Shown: positions 41,797-49,677 of the stretch, piece after piece
Layout of the letters: every line of letters begins with the position of its first letter
How positions within the stretch are numbered: position 1 is the stretch's first letter
Assembly: GCA_964458485.1 (NCBI GenBank)
Contig: CAYWJA010000002.1
Coordinates: 37,004 to 101,003, forward strand
Source: CAYWJA01 sp964458485
Lineage (GTDB): Bacteria > Patescibacteriota > Gracilibacteria > UM-FILTER-43-11
DNA: 64,000 nt
Reading direction: 5' to 3'
Notes under the pieces: model-generated
The model's input: the letters and a program-made list of their open reading frames with translations, nothing else
The model's database searches: none
What the model was told of the DNA's origin: nothing
Made by a program: the position numbers and the translations under genes

Positions 41797-43068
41797 ATGG
41801 CAAAGCAACAAGAAAGAACAATAATCAGCATAGTAGGTCGCACGAATGTGGGTAAATCCAGCATGCTTAATCTTTTAAGTGGGCAAAAGGGCTATGCGAT
41901 TGTGGATGATACACCAGGTACTACAACAGATACTGTTACTGCACTTATGGAAATTCACAGCATGGGCCCATTTAAAGTACTTGATACAGCTGGGGTGGAT
42001 GAGTATTCAAAACTGGGAGATAAAAAACGTAAAAAAACTCAAGAGGCGATTGAGGAGGCGGATTTAAGCTTAGTTGTTTTGGATATCAAGCAAAAAGATG
42101 TTTCAGTTGAACGCCAGATTATAAAACGAATTCAAAAGCATAATAAACAGGGTCTTGTAATTTATAATCAATTCGATAGTACAATTAAGTCCGATAAGCT
42201 TGATAAGCTAAAAGCAGATCTGGATAAGAAATTAGGAAAGAAATTACCAAGCCTTATAATCAATGCATCAGATCATAAGCGCCAAACAGATCTGACTGTT
42301 TTTATTAAATCCCATCTTATAAAAGAAAGCCGTAATATCGATCTTTTGCCGATTAAGGGCAGCGGTTATGTATTACTAATCATTCCGATGGATGAAGAAA
42401 CTCCGACTTTGCGCTTACTTCGTCCACAGGATATGGCAGTAGAAAGGCTGCTTCGCAATTATGCAATACCGGTTTTATATAGAATGGATTTAAAAAAGGC
42501 ACGTAGTAATGACAAAAAAGAGAAAAAGAGATTTTTAGATGTGATTAAAACAACTTCATCCTCAAATGAGGGTTTAAAATTAGTACTTACAGATAGCCAG
42601 GCATTTGATGTAGTTTCAAAATGGTCACCTAAGAGGTTCCCACTTACATCTTTTTCTGTAATGATGACTAATTACATGAGTTATGGAAATTTGGATTTGT
42701 TTGTTGAAGGTGTAAAAGCTGTGGATGGGTTAAAAGTAGGGGATAGAATATTGATCGTAGAAGCTTGCAATCACGACAGGCAATGTGATGATATTGCAAC
42801 GGTACAGATTCCAAAGCGCCTTAAAAAAAAGGTTGGTGGAAAACTTGATATTGATTTTAATTTCGGCCGTCCATTTCCAGATGATCTGTCGCCATATAAA
42901 CTGATTATCCATTGCGGTGCATGTATGATTGACCGTCAAAAATACCTCCGTCGTTTATTAAAAGCCAAGGAAGCTGGTGTGCCGATTACGAACTATGGGG
43001 TGTTGCTTTCTTATTTGGAGGGTGTGGAGGTGCTTGAGAGGGTGGTGGAACTTTTTATACAGGAATAA
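41797..43068 (+). CDS. hydF: [FeFe]-hydrogenase maturation GTPase HydF
   Basis: Scaffold GTPase on which HydE and HydG build the 2Fe precursor of the H-cluster. I chose the ATG at 41797 (MAKQQERTIISIVGRT, 423 residues); the 27 codons upstream (from 41716) come from a palindromic element. GTPase motifs: P-loop GRTNVGKSSMLN (about residues 15-26), DTPGTTTDTV, switch DTAGVDEY. The C-terminal FeS-site residues are in EACNHDRQC (about 322-330) and HCGACMID (about 372-379), fitting the C-x-H ... HCxxC pattern of HydF. The dimerisation domain lies between. Confidence 0.96.
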   Translation: MAKQQERTIISIVGRTNVGKSSMLNLLSGQKGYAIVDDTPGTTTDTVTALMEIHSMGPFKVLDTAGVDEYSKLGDKKRKKTQEAIEEADLSLVVLDIKQKDVSVERQIIKRIQKHNKQGLVIYNQFDSTIKSDKLDKLKADLDKKLGKKLPSLIINASDHKRQTDLTVFIKSHLIKESRNIDLLPIKGSGYVLLIIPMDEETPTLRLLRPQDMAVERLLRNYAIPVLYRMDLKKARSNDKKEKKRFLDVIKTTSSSNEGLKLVLTDSQAFDVVSKWSPKRFPLTSFSVMMTNYMSYGNLDLFVEGVKAVDGLKVGDRILIVEACNHDRQCDDIATVQIPKRLKKKVGGKLDIDFNFGRPFPDDLSPYKLIIHCGACMIDRQKYLRRLLKAKEAGVPITNYGVLLSYLEGVEVLERVVELFIQE

Positions 43069-43138
43069 ATAGTAAGATAATCCTTATATTTTACTAGATT
43101 ATTTGCTAAAATTAAGGTACAAAATGGCTTCGGCCTCC

Positions 43139-43180
43139 GAGACCCTGCTTTCTTGCGAAGGCAGGGGTCGTTTTTTATTT
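43139..43180 (+). terminator. Rho-independent terminator after hydF
   Basis: GACCCTGC (43141-43148) pairs with GCAGGGGTC (43161-43169) and is followed directly by gttttttatttttg. It would end the hydE-hydF transcript. Confidence 0.85.
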
Positions 43181-43198
43181 TTGTAGACAGGATTCACC

Positions 43199-43241
43199 CT
43201 TTGTCATTCCCGTCCCGCCTTGGCGGGACGGGAATGACAAA
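43199..43241. repeat. TTTGTCAT-type hairpin, compact form
   Basis: ctttgtcattcccgtcccgc then cttggcgggacgggaatgac: a single uninterrupted hairpin of the same family as 1143 and 17833. Confidence 0.8.
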
Positions 43242-43304
43242 CAGAAATATAACCTTCTGTATCATTTACGGATGACCAAAAGAAGTATAGTAAACATTTG
43301 TTTA

Positions 43305-44318
43305 CTAATCAAGTATATTTTCAACCTCCTCCGAACTATTCGTCTGCATCAATTTTTTCCTTAAATCCCTCGCTCCATCAAACCCCCGGCAGTACCAGGT
43401 GAGGTGTTTGCGCATGGCATAAAAGGCATTTTTCATGCTCATTTCCTCAAAGCATCTGGCATGATCAATGGCTGTTTTAAATCGATCTTTAGTCGTAGGT
43501 TTTACATTGCTGAAAAACCAGGGATTGCCGCATGTTGCACGGCCTACAAGGGCGCCATCGGTTCCATATTTTTTGATTTTTTCATGCGCATCATCAATAG
43601 ATTGGATGTCACCATTGCCAAGGAATAATGTGTCAGTTTTTTTAACTATTTTGGCCACTTTTCTAATTACTTCCCAATCAGATTGCCCTGTATACATTTG
43701 CTTCAAAGTTCTACCATGTAAAACAATTGCAGCCGGCTCTTCTTCTAGCAGATGCTTCACCCATTCTTCCGCAATAATTTCATCTATTCCAGTGCGGGTT
43801 TTAACCGAAACTGGTAAAAGCTTGCGCGTGGCAGATCGGGATTGCATCTTTTTTAATGCTGTAATGATTTTAGGACGAAGGCCGGCTTCATCTACTTTAA
43901 TACCATTCGCCCAATCCTGCGCAGCTTGTTTTACGGTACGGATTATTTTTTTAGCCTGCTCTGGTACTCGAATAAGTCCGGCGCCGGAATTGCGTCTTGC
44001 TACTTTGTTTGCAGGGCATCCCATGTTGATATCAATTCCATCAAAGCCAAGGTAGCAAGCCATTAGGGCAACCTTATAAAAAGATTCTGTTTCTATCCCA
44101 TAAATCTGAGCAACTATCGGGCGTTCTATTTTATTAAATATAAAATGATCCAGCATAGAAACTGCCCCACGTGCCAAACCTTCTACGTTCACAAATTCCG
44201 TATAGGTTACATCCGGTTTACTGTATTTTGCAGTCATATATCTAAAAGCAGCATCTGTAATGCCGTCCATGGGGGAGAGGCCTAGTATTGGTTTTTTGAG
44301 GTTTTGCCAAAAGTTCAT
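43305..44318 (-). CDS. dus: tRNA-dihydrouridine synthase
   Basis: FMN-dependent reductase making dihydrouridine in tRNA D-loops. I chose the ATG at 44318 (MNFWQNLKKPILGLSPMDG, 337 residues). The 44 codons upstream (from 44450) are repeat sequence, with the same word as upstream of the IspE-like gene. Motifs: LGLSPMDGITDAAFR, IVAQIYG, GIDINMGCPANKVARRNSGA with the active-site Cys in GCPA, VSVKTRTGIDE, IVLHGRTLKQMYTGQSDW, FLGNGDIQSIDDA and GALVGRATCGNPWFF. It is closest to the DusB type, but the exact subfamily is not certain. The linker around residues 150-185 is longer than usual (KVDEAGLRPKIITALKKMQS). Confidence 0.94.
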   Translation of the reverse strand: MNFWQNLKKPILGLSPMDGITDAAFRYMTAKYSKPDVTYTEFVNVEGLARGAVSMLDHFIFNKIERPIVAQIYGIETESFYKVALMACYLGFDGIDINMGCPANKVARRNSGAGLIRVPEQAKKIIRTVKQAAQDWANGIKVDEAGLRPKIITALKKMQSRSATRKLLPVSVKTRTGIDEIIAEEWVKHLLEEEPAAIVLHGRTLKQMYTGQSDWEVIRKVAKIVKKTDTLFLGNGDIQSIDDAHEKIKKYGTDGALVGRATCGNPWFFSNVKPTTKDRFKTAIDHARCFEEMSMKNAFYAMRKHLTWYCRGFDGARDLRKKLMQTNSSEEVENILD

Positions 44319-44324
44319 GTTTTT

Positions 44325-44399
44325 CAAATAGTTTCCAAATTGTTCCCAAATAGTTTCCAAATGGTTATTCAATAAACGATCTGTCAACAATTTGGGAAC
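44325..44399. repeat. Direct word repeats upstream of dus
   Basis: caaatagtttccaaattgtt, cccaaatagtttccaaatgg, and the inverse caatttgggaac. Shared with 6663-6710. Confidence 0.65.
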
Positions 44400-44431
44400 G
44401 CGAGTAAAACGAGCGGGTAACAATATGGTTG

Positions 44432-45358
44432 CTATTTGATATCTCCACACTTCACATTCACATCATGCTTTTCGTTTCTAACCTTATCCGTATAAATACA
44501 TACAACATTACCTTTTTTATATCCATTAGTATTATAATTATCTACTTTAAATCCTTTTTTAACTAAAAAGTTTTTAATAGCATTAGTTTTAATTATTGCC
44601 TTTGTTGTTTTAATGCCCTTTCCTTTTAATGTGACCGCATTAGCACCTTTGTAATTTGCAGAACTCCATATAAATTCTACATTGTTGGTTGTAACATAGT
44701 TCAGACCGATATCCTTTTTTAAATTTTCTATTGTACCTATGGTTCCGGATGGAGATAAGCATGCTACATTAACCATTTTCCAGGTACCATCTGAAAGCTG
44801 CATATTTACCTTTGGCAACGTTATGCCAGATTCGGATGTAATATTAACAACAACACTGGAGGTTTTATCGGAAATTTGTGGCTGCCCTACATTGAATCCT
44901 GTAGCCTTACTATTAGCACAAATAAAAGGATCAAAATCTTTTTTTGTATTTGCATCTTTTGCTATTTTAGCAGCCAGGTCATCAGAAACCGATTTATTTG
45001 TTTTATAAGAGCCATCCTTTAGTGGATTACCTTTACTGTTTGTATACCATTTGTAAAAATTATCCACAATTTTTTCCGGCTCTGTTTTAGACTTTTGTTT
45101 TTTATTAACTTTTAAGGCAGATTCTGTCTTTTTTCCTTCAGGTATTTTTACCTCCGTAGATACTACACTATTACCTGTACCATTTGTAGTTTTATCTACT
45201 TTTTTTAAATAACGCACTAGATAAAAACCACCTATTATCAATAAGAGCACTAATATTACGATAGCCACCGCTGGCAATGCAGAGTTTTTGTGCTTAGGGT
45301 ATTCGCAGAATGCTTCACCATCTTCAGTTTTTAAATTATTTTCATCGTCATTTATCAT
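44432..45358 (-). CDS. Membrane-anchored DUF3828-like protein with a LytR_C-like tail
   Basis: A 308-residue protein with a short cytoplasmic N-terminus, one membrane helix (ALPAVAIVILVLLLIIGGFYL, about 28-47 as seen) and an exported remainder. Residues about 100-200 (VDNFYKWYTNSKGNPL, FDPFICANSKATGF, GTWKMVNVACLSPSG) resemble DUF3828, a cystatin-like fold. The C-terminal 80 residues (AVTLKGKGIKTTKAI, IKNFLVKKGFKVDNYNT) resemble the LytR C-terminal or SPOR-like peptide-binding type. Four Cys in the exported part could form disulfides, in keeping with the thioredoxin/CcdA pair next to it. Function unknown. Confidence 0.72.
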   Translation of the reverse strand: MINDDENNLKTEDGEAFCEYPKHKNSALPAVAIVILVLLLIIGGFYLVRYLKKVDKTTNGTGNSVVSTEVKIPEGKKTESALKVNKKQKSKTEPEKIVDNFYKWYTNSKGNPLKDGSYKTNKSVSDDLAAKIAKDANTKKDFDPFICANSKATGFNVGQPQISDKTSSVVVNITSESGITLPKVNMQLSDGTWKMVNVACLSPSGTIGTIENLKKDIGLNYVTTNNVEFIWSSANYKGANAVTLKGKGIKTTKAIIKTNAIKNFLVKKGFKVDNYNTNGYKKGNVVCIYTDKVRNEKHDVNVKCGDIK

Positions 45359-45599
45359 AATTTTATATATATAGTAATAATGTGTCTTCTATTGTATCTC
45401 AAAAATATATTTTTTTAAAGAAATAAAGTTTGCAGAATTTGGATTATTTTTATGTGATCCTATTGTCCTACTTTAAAAATGTTAAATCCAAATATCTAAT
45501 TTTTAAACCATCTGGCATTGGCATATGTAACTCATGCTACAATGTTTTTAAAATAATATTGATATTCTGTGTGTGAAATATTATTTAACTAAATTTATT

Positions 45600-46133
45600 A
45601 TGAAACTAAAAATATTTTCATTACTAGCACTAACTTTGTTTGTTCTTGCAGGATGTTCTAATGGAGTCTCAAGTGTAAGTCTCAAGTCTCAAGGGTCTGA
45701 TACTAGTACCGAAAAAGCTATGATGGACTCTTCGGTTGATAAAATGGCAAAAGACACGTCAGTTGCCAAGGTAGCCACTAAAATGGAATCAAAAGATGTT
45801 ATGATGGACTCTTCTGCTAAAACCACAAGGGCAACTTATATTGCTTATACAAAAACAGCTTTTGATGCTGCAAAAGACAAAAAACGTGTGTACTTTTTTC
45901 ATGCAGCATGGTGCCCTTCATGTAAAAGCGCAGATTCTGATTTGAAATCAAATTTATCTAAAATACCTGCAGGGGTTGCTGTATTTAAAACAGATTATGA
46001 CACTGAGTCCGCATTAAAAAAGACATATGGTATAACTTATCAGCATACATTTGTACAGGTAGATGGCGTAGGAAAGGAGGTCGCTAAATGGAATGGGGGA
46101 GATGTTGATACTTTGCTTCGAAAATTACAATAA
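45600..46133 (+). CDS. Thioredoxin-fold lipoprotein
   Basis: A 177-residue lipoprotein. I chose the ATG at 45600 (MKLKIFSLLALTLFVLAGC), which places the lipobox LAGC at residues 16-19. The mature N-terminus contains SLKSQ-type residues encoded by a CTCAAGT repeat (45665-45693), then two copies of a MMDSS...K unit. The thioredoxin domain has FFHAAWCPSCKSADSDL with the CPSC redox motif (about 104-107 of this start) and ends YGITYQHTFVQVDGVGKEV with Thr-His before the usual cis-Pro position. It lies just upstream of ccdA, which could supply electrons to it. A TGCTACAAT -10-like sequence precedes it. Confidence 0.87.
   Translation: MKLKIFSLLALTLFVLAGCSNGVSSVSLKSQGSDTSTEKAMMDSSVDKMAKDTSVAKVATKMESKDVMMDSSAKTTRATYIAYTKTAFDAAKDKKRVYFFHAAWCPSCKSADSDLKSNLSKIPAGVAVFKTDYDTESALKKTYGITYQHTFVQVDGVGKEVAKWNGGDVDTLLRKLQ
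45665..45693. repeat. CTCAAGT repeat inside the lipoprotein gene, after the lipobox
   Basis: agtctcaagtgtaagtctca followed by agtctcaag, in frame. It is almost the same as the intergenic 32089-32118. Confidence 0.8.
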
Positions 46134-46138
46134 TTTAA

Positions 46139-46223
46139 TTCAAGGTTGTAGTTTGTAGCTTTTTAGCTTTTTAGAAAGACTAATTAGCCCCTAAGAAGCT
46201 ACGATCTAATAAGCTAATAAGCT
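46139..46223. repeat. Word-repeat hairpin before ccdA
   Basis: aaggttgtagtttgtagctt and tttagctttttaga are answered by ctaagaagctacgatctaat and aagctaataagct; the last bases abut the ccdA start codon. Confidence 0.65.
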
Positions 46224-46979
46224 ATGTTAATACTACTAATTTTCGCCTTTATCGCAGGTTTTGTAACAATCGCCTCTCCATGTATTTTACCAATACTCCC
46301 TATTATACTTTCTGGTGCAGTGGGAGGTAAAAGAAAGCCAATTGGGGTAATTGTTGGTTTTATACTTAGTTTTACTATATTTACACTTTTTTTATCGATA
46401 ATAGTGAAGGCATTGGGTATATCAGCTGATGTAATGCGTTATGTTGCAGTAGCCATACTAATTTTAGCCGGCTTAAGTTTAATAATTCCTGCGGCAAAGA
46501 ATTTTTTGGCAAAGTTAATGTCCGGCCTGGCTTCAAGGGCATCTGTAAAACAAGATCCATCTAATAATGGCTTTGGCGCTGGTATTGCTACAGGTGCAAG
46601 TCTTGGCTTGATCTGGACGCCTTGCGTTGGGCCGATATTGGCATCTGTTATTTCTTTGGCATTAACTGGCCAAGTAACAGGATCTGCAGCTTTAATAGTT
46701 TTTGCATTTGCACTTGGAACAGCACTCCCTATGTTCGGGATAATGTATGGAGGGCGGCAGCTTTTAGGTCGGGTAGGATGGCTTACAAATAATCTTTCAT
46801 CAATTCAAAAGGTATTTGGCGTACTTATGATAATTATTGCACTATTGATAGCTTTTAATATAGATAGGAAGTTTCAGACTTATATACTACAGAAATTTCC
46901 AAATTATGGTGCTGGATTGACACAAATTGAGGATAATGACAGGGTTAAGAAGGCGCTTGAGCAAATAGACGCCAAATAG
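46224..46979 (+). CDS. ccdA: CcdA/DsbD-type transmembrane electron carrier
   Basis: A 251-residue membrane protein with six or seven helices that passes electrons from cytosolic thioredoxin to exported thiol proteins. The paired membrane Cys are in IASPCILPILPI (about residue 19) and LIWTPCVGPILAS (about residue 134), the hallmark SPC/TPC motifs of the family. GLSLGLI-like ATGASLGLIWTPC and FALGTALPMFGIMYGG are typical. There is no attached thioredoxin domain, so the lipoprotein encoded just upstream (45600) is the obvious partner. Confidence 0.93.
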   Translation: MLILLIFAFIAGFVTIASPCILPILPIILSGAVGGKRKPIGVIVGFILSFTIFTLFLSIIVKALGISADVMRYVAVAILILAGLSLIIPAAKNFLAKLMSGLASRASVKQDPSNNGFGAGIATGASLGLIWTPCVGPILASVISLALTGQVTGSAALIVFAFALGTALPMFGIMYGGRQLLGRVGWLTNNLSSIQKVFGVLMIIIALLIAFNIDRKFQTYILQKFPNYGAGLTQIEDNDRVKKALEQIDAK

Positions 46980-47008
46980 ACTGCAGGCTGCTGTAAAATT
47001 GCCACAAA

Positions 47009-48004
47009 TTATTGAGCAACAATGCGTGTTCCGCCTTTGTCTACTATAGCATCTTCTGCGTTGCCAAAATTTGCAATTATAGAAGGTTCGCCGGTTTCTT
47101 CTGTAAAATCTGCACAAGCCTCCAGTTTTGGCCCCATACTTCCGGTAGGTAATTGAGATATCATATCCTTAGCTTCAGCAGTAGTAAGCTGAGCGATCAC
47201 TTCTCCATCAATATCTTTTCTTCTGAATTCTTCCGGGTCAATCACTCCAGGGGCTTCTGTAAAAATAACAAGCATGCGGGCTCTCACAATTTTTGCAATT
47301 AACGCAGACGTTCTATCTTTATCTATTACACCTTCAATACCTTTTAGCTTGCCATCATCAGGATTCCTTACAATTGGTATTCCTCCGCCACCACCCGCAA
47401 TTGTTAGTAATCCTCCATTAACATTATGCCTAATAGCCTTGGCGTTTAAAAGATGCATTGGCTTTGGAGATGGAACAACTTGCCTCCAACCATCTTCCCT
47501 TGATTGATCAAGAAGCTCTATGTGTAAATCAGAATCTTCTTCCATTTTTTTTTGTGCTTCATCTTCGGTCATCCATACACCAATAGGCTTAGTAGGACTA
47601 TCAAAAGCCTCATCCTCAGGATCAACTAATACCTGTGTAACTAAAGTTGCAATATGTGCTGCCTTTAAAGGATCTAATTTATGTAGTTCACTATATAGCT
47701 CCTGTTCTATCATATACCCGATAGCACCTTGCGTATCTGCACCAATAGCGTCTAATTTAACGTGATGAAGAATCCCATGTTGTTCCGCACAGGCAAATCT
47801 ATCTGATATAAAGCCAACTTGTGGGCCATTGCCATGACATAAAGCCATTTTAACATTATCTCTTGCAAATACTTTTGCAATAATTTTACATGCAATTTCA
47901 CATGCTTTGTGCTGATCTTCTACTGTGATTCCTTCTCTCCCCAAGGTTAGGGCATTTCCACCTAGAGATATAACTATTTCTTCAGGTATATTGAGTTTTT
48001 CCAT
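47009..48004 (-). CDS. arcC: Carbamate kinase
   Basis: Amino-acid-kinase-fold enzyme that makes ATP and carbamate from carbamoyl phosphate and ADP, the last step of arginine or agmatine fermentation. At 331 residues it is slightly longer than the usual 310. Motifs: EIVISLGGNAL at the N-terminus, LCHGNGPQVGFI, EQELYSEL, VPSPKPMHLLNAKAI, TIAGGGGGIPI, EGVIDKDRTSALIA and a C-terminal GSMGPKLEACADF. Arginine deiminase and ornithine transcarbamylase genes are not in the window, so the supply of carbamoyl phosphate is unknown. It converges on ccdA with 29 nt between the stops. Confidence 0.95.
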   Translation of the reverse strand: MEKLNIPEEIVISLGGNALTLGREGITVEDQHKACEIACKIIAKVFARDNVKMALCHGNGPQVGFISDRFACAEQHGILHHVKLDAIGADTQGAIGYMIEQELYSELHKLDPLKAAHIATLVTQVLVDPEDEAFDSPTKPIGVWMTEDEAQKKMEEDSDLHIELLDQSREDGWRQVVPSPKPMHLLNAKAIRHNVNGGLLTIAGGGGGIPIVRNPDDGKLKGIEGVIDKDRTSALIAKIVRARMLVIFTEAPGVIDPEEFRRKDIDGEVIAQLTTAEAKDMISQLPTGSMGPKLEACADFTEETGEPSIIANFGNAEDAIVDKGGTRIVAQ

Positions 48005-48226
48005 AATATTTATTTTATTTAATAAAGGAATCGATTCTAATCTATTTTATTTGGTACTGTCAAATATTATATAATTTAAAAAATTCTCTTGCTAAAAATT
48101 AAAAGCTTAGATAAATTAAATAAGCAATTTCTAGTTTTAGATTTCTATTACAATCAGAAATCAGAAATCCGAAATGCAAAATCGTAGAATGTTCCCCTGT
48201 AGCTCAGTGGTAGAGCGCCCGGCTGT

Positions 48227-48729
48227 GTAATGCATATCTTTATATGAAAGATAAAAGAAAATACGCCGACCGTGCAGAGTATTTAAAAGCTGCTGTCACA
48301 AAGCGTCGTAAGACGATTCGACAAAAAGCAATTAAATACAAAGGCGGTAAGTGTGAACTCTGCGGTTACAATAGGTGCATTGAAGCATTAGAGTTTCATC
48401 ACATATCTAATAAAAGCTTCGGAATATCCCAAAAAGGATATACAAGAAGTTGGAATAAGGTAAAAGATGAAATTGATAAATGTATACTTCTCTGCGCAAA
48501 TTGTCATCGCGAAGTAGAAAATGGTGTAACGCAGCTTTCCGTCCGAAAGGCGGATTGAAACTCCTTGGGATAACGGTGAAGGCTAAATCTTACACTTAGA
48601 CATGCTAATACCGTGGGAACCCCGACATCACGTCGGGGGCGCCGTAGAGACTAGATACCGAGGCACCTAAATCCATATTGGATATGGTGAAGATATAGTC
48701 CACACTTCATGGAAACATGAGGATAAGTG
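48227..48729 (+). mobile_element. Group I intron (503 nt) with HNH endonuclease gene
   Basis: Boundaries fit group I rules: the last exon base is T (48226) and the last intron base is G (48729). The P7 strands are gacta (48649-48653) and tagtc (48696-48700) in agatatagtcc, a typical group I core sequence. A likely P8 hairpin is atccatattggat (48671-48683). Other stems are ccccgacatcacgtcgggg (about 48620-48638) and a GAAA-capped hairpin ttcatggaaacatgag (about 48706-48721). The P3-P6 region lies in 48565-48618. P1 was not resolved with confidence. Subgroup not assigned. Confidence 0.9.
48244..48558 (+). CDS. HNH homing endonuclease encoded in the tRNA-Asn intron
   Basis: A 104-residue protein with a basic N-terminus (TKRRKTIRQKAIKYKGG) for DNA contact and an HNH domain: KCELCGYNRC (zinc Cys pair), LEFHHIS (the first catalytic His pair), then CILLCANCHREVENG with the second CxxC and the final His. 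Such enzymes cut the intronless allele of the gene and so spread the intron. The gene starts 17 nt after the 5' splice site and ends before the P3-P8 core, so the reading frame is inserted in a peripheral loop of the ribozyme. No Shine-Dalgarno site. Confidence 0.93.
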   Translation: MKDKRKYADRAEYLKAAVTKRRKTIRQKAIKYKGGKCELCGYNRCIEALEFHHISNKSFGISQKGYTRSWNKVKDEIDKCILLCANCHREVENGVTQLSVRKAD

Positions 48730-48809
48730 TAACCGGTAGGTCACTGGTTCGAATCCAGTCGGGGGAGCCACCATCATTTTATGGCTTAGGTAAGCCGTTT
48801 TTTGACATA

Positions 48810-48837
48810 TTGACATTTAATGAAAAATCATTATAAT
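48810..48837 (+). promoter_or_regulatory. Promoter of the 48867 gene
   Basis: TTGACA at 48810-48815, spacer 16, TATAAT at 48832-48837. A second TTGACA at 48802-48807 overlaps the same stretch. Confidence 0.7.
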
Positions 48838-48866
48838 TGATAACCTATTTTTAACTAAAATAATTT

Positions 48867-49223
48867 ATGACGCAAGCTATAAGCATACCTGACCATTTTC
48901 AATCTTTTTCTGTAACATTGGATCAAAATGAGGTGGATAGGTTAATTGAAGAGGAGAACGCAGATGCAAAAAGTGCTCTTGTCAATTTACATAGAATGGT
49001 AATGGGTGATATGGTTGATGCAATTGGATCAGCTGGGTTTCAGTGTAAACCTAACTATCTTGTTGATAATGCTGATGGAACAACAACATATCCATTTAAA
49101 CTACACAATAAATTTGGACCAAAATTTGGACCAAGATGTAGTATAATCAGAGATCTACTAAGGCAAATAATAAATTCAACAAATTTATTACAATTTGCTT
49201 TTAATGAAGAGTCTACAGCTTAG
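48867..49223 (+). CDS. Hypothetical protein
   Basis: A 118-residue soluble protein with no recognised domain. The N-terminal half is acidic and helical (DQNEVDRLIEEENADAKSAL). The middle has NLHRMVMGDMVDAIGSAGFQ, then a loop (NADGTTTYPFKLHNKFG) with a short repeat KFGPKFGP, and a C-terminal helix. A good promoter (TTGACA, TATAAT) lies 30 nt upstream. It follows the intron-split tRNA-Asn. Function unknown. Confidence 0.65.
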   Translation: MTQAISIPDHFQSFSVTLDQNEVDRLIEEENADAKSALVNLHRMVMGDMVDAIGSAGFQCKPNYLVDNADGTTTYPFKLHNKFGPKFGPRCSIIRDLLRQIINSTNLLQFAFNEESTA

Positions 49224-49581
49224 CAAAGCTGTAATAAGAAAAGGTAAAAAAACAAGGGTGTATACTTGGCAGGCTATTAAAGCTAATTGGACGATAGATA
49301 TAATTTTTTATATGTCACATATAAACTTATTAGTTTCAAATACCCTTTTAAGTATTTCAACATGCTTTCCAAATCCCAATATTTCCTCATACCATTTGGT
49401 TCGCATATCGTCCAGTAAGGGGAGCCATCGCAAAATTATACTTCAGCTTACGTATCCGTCTTCGTAAACTACATCGGCTACTTCAGCTTACATATAAATT
49501 TTGCTCCTTCCCAAAAAAATACCCCTCCCATTGCCTACTTTGCATTTTTTTTGGTCCCCGTTTTTTATGGTCTAGGTAAGT

Positions 49582-49677
49582 ATTTTTTAGTGAATTTGAT
49601 ATTATTTAAGTATAAATTAACTAATCTATTGACATTTTTTAGTGAATTTGATATTATTTAAGTATAAATTAACTAAT
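49582..49677. repeat. Exact 44-bp tandem repeat upstream of Fic gene
   Basis: Copies 49582-49625 and 49634-49677, 100% identical, period 52; each starts attttttagtgaatttgata and ends attaactaat. The 8-bp linker supplies part of a TTGACA box. Confidence 0.92.
49629..49657 (+). promoter_or_regulatory. Promoter of the second Fic gene, formed by the tandem repeat
   Basis: TTGACA at 49629-49634, spacer 17, TATTAT at 49652-49657, 26 nt before the ATG at 49683. The first repeat copy has the same TATTAT but no TTGACA in front of it. Confidence 0.75.

Larger units (their letters stand above)
48193..48770 (+). tRNA. tRNA-Asn (GTT), interrupted by a group I intron
   Basis: Exon 1 is 48193-48226 and exon 2 is 48730-48770, giving a 75-nt tRNA with encoded CCA. 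The acceptor TCCCCTG pairs with CGGGGGA, discriminator G (as in tRNA-Asn), D-arm GCTCAGTGGTAGAGC, anticodon stem CCCGG/CCGGT (C27-T43 unpaired), loop CTGTTAA giving anticodon GTT, T-arm ACTGGTTCGAATCCAGT. The insertion splits the anticodon between positions 35 and 36. Confidence 0.93.

Noticed and set aside
48227..48729. Archaeal-type (bulge-helix-bulge) tRNA intron
   Set aside because: The insert is long, carries an HNH gene and a group I core, and ends in G after an exon T; no bulge-helix-bulge forms at the junctions.
49195..49467. Open frame overlapping the end of the 48867 gene
   Set aside because: No promoter, no domain, and it runs through an inverted repeat; the composition is not protein-like.
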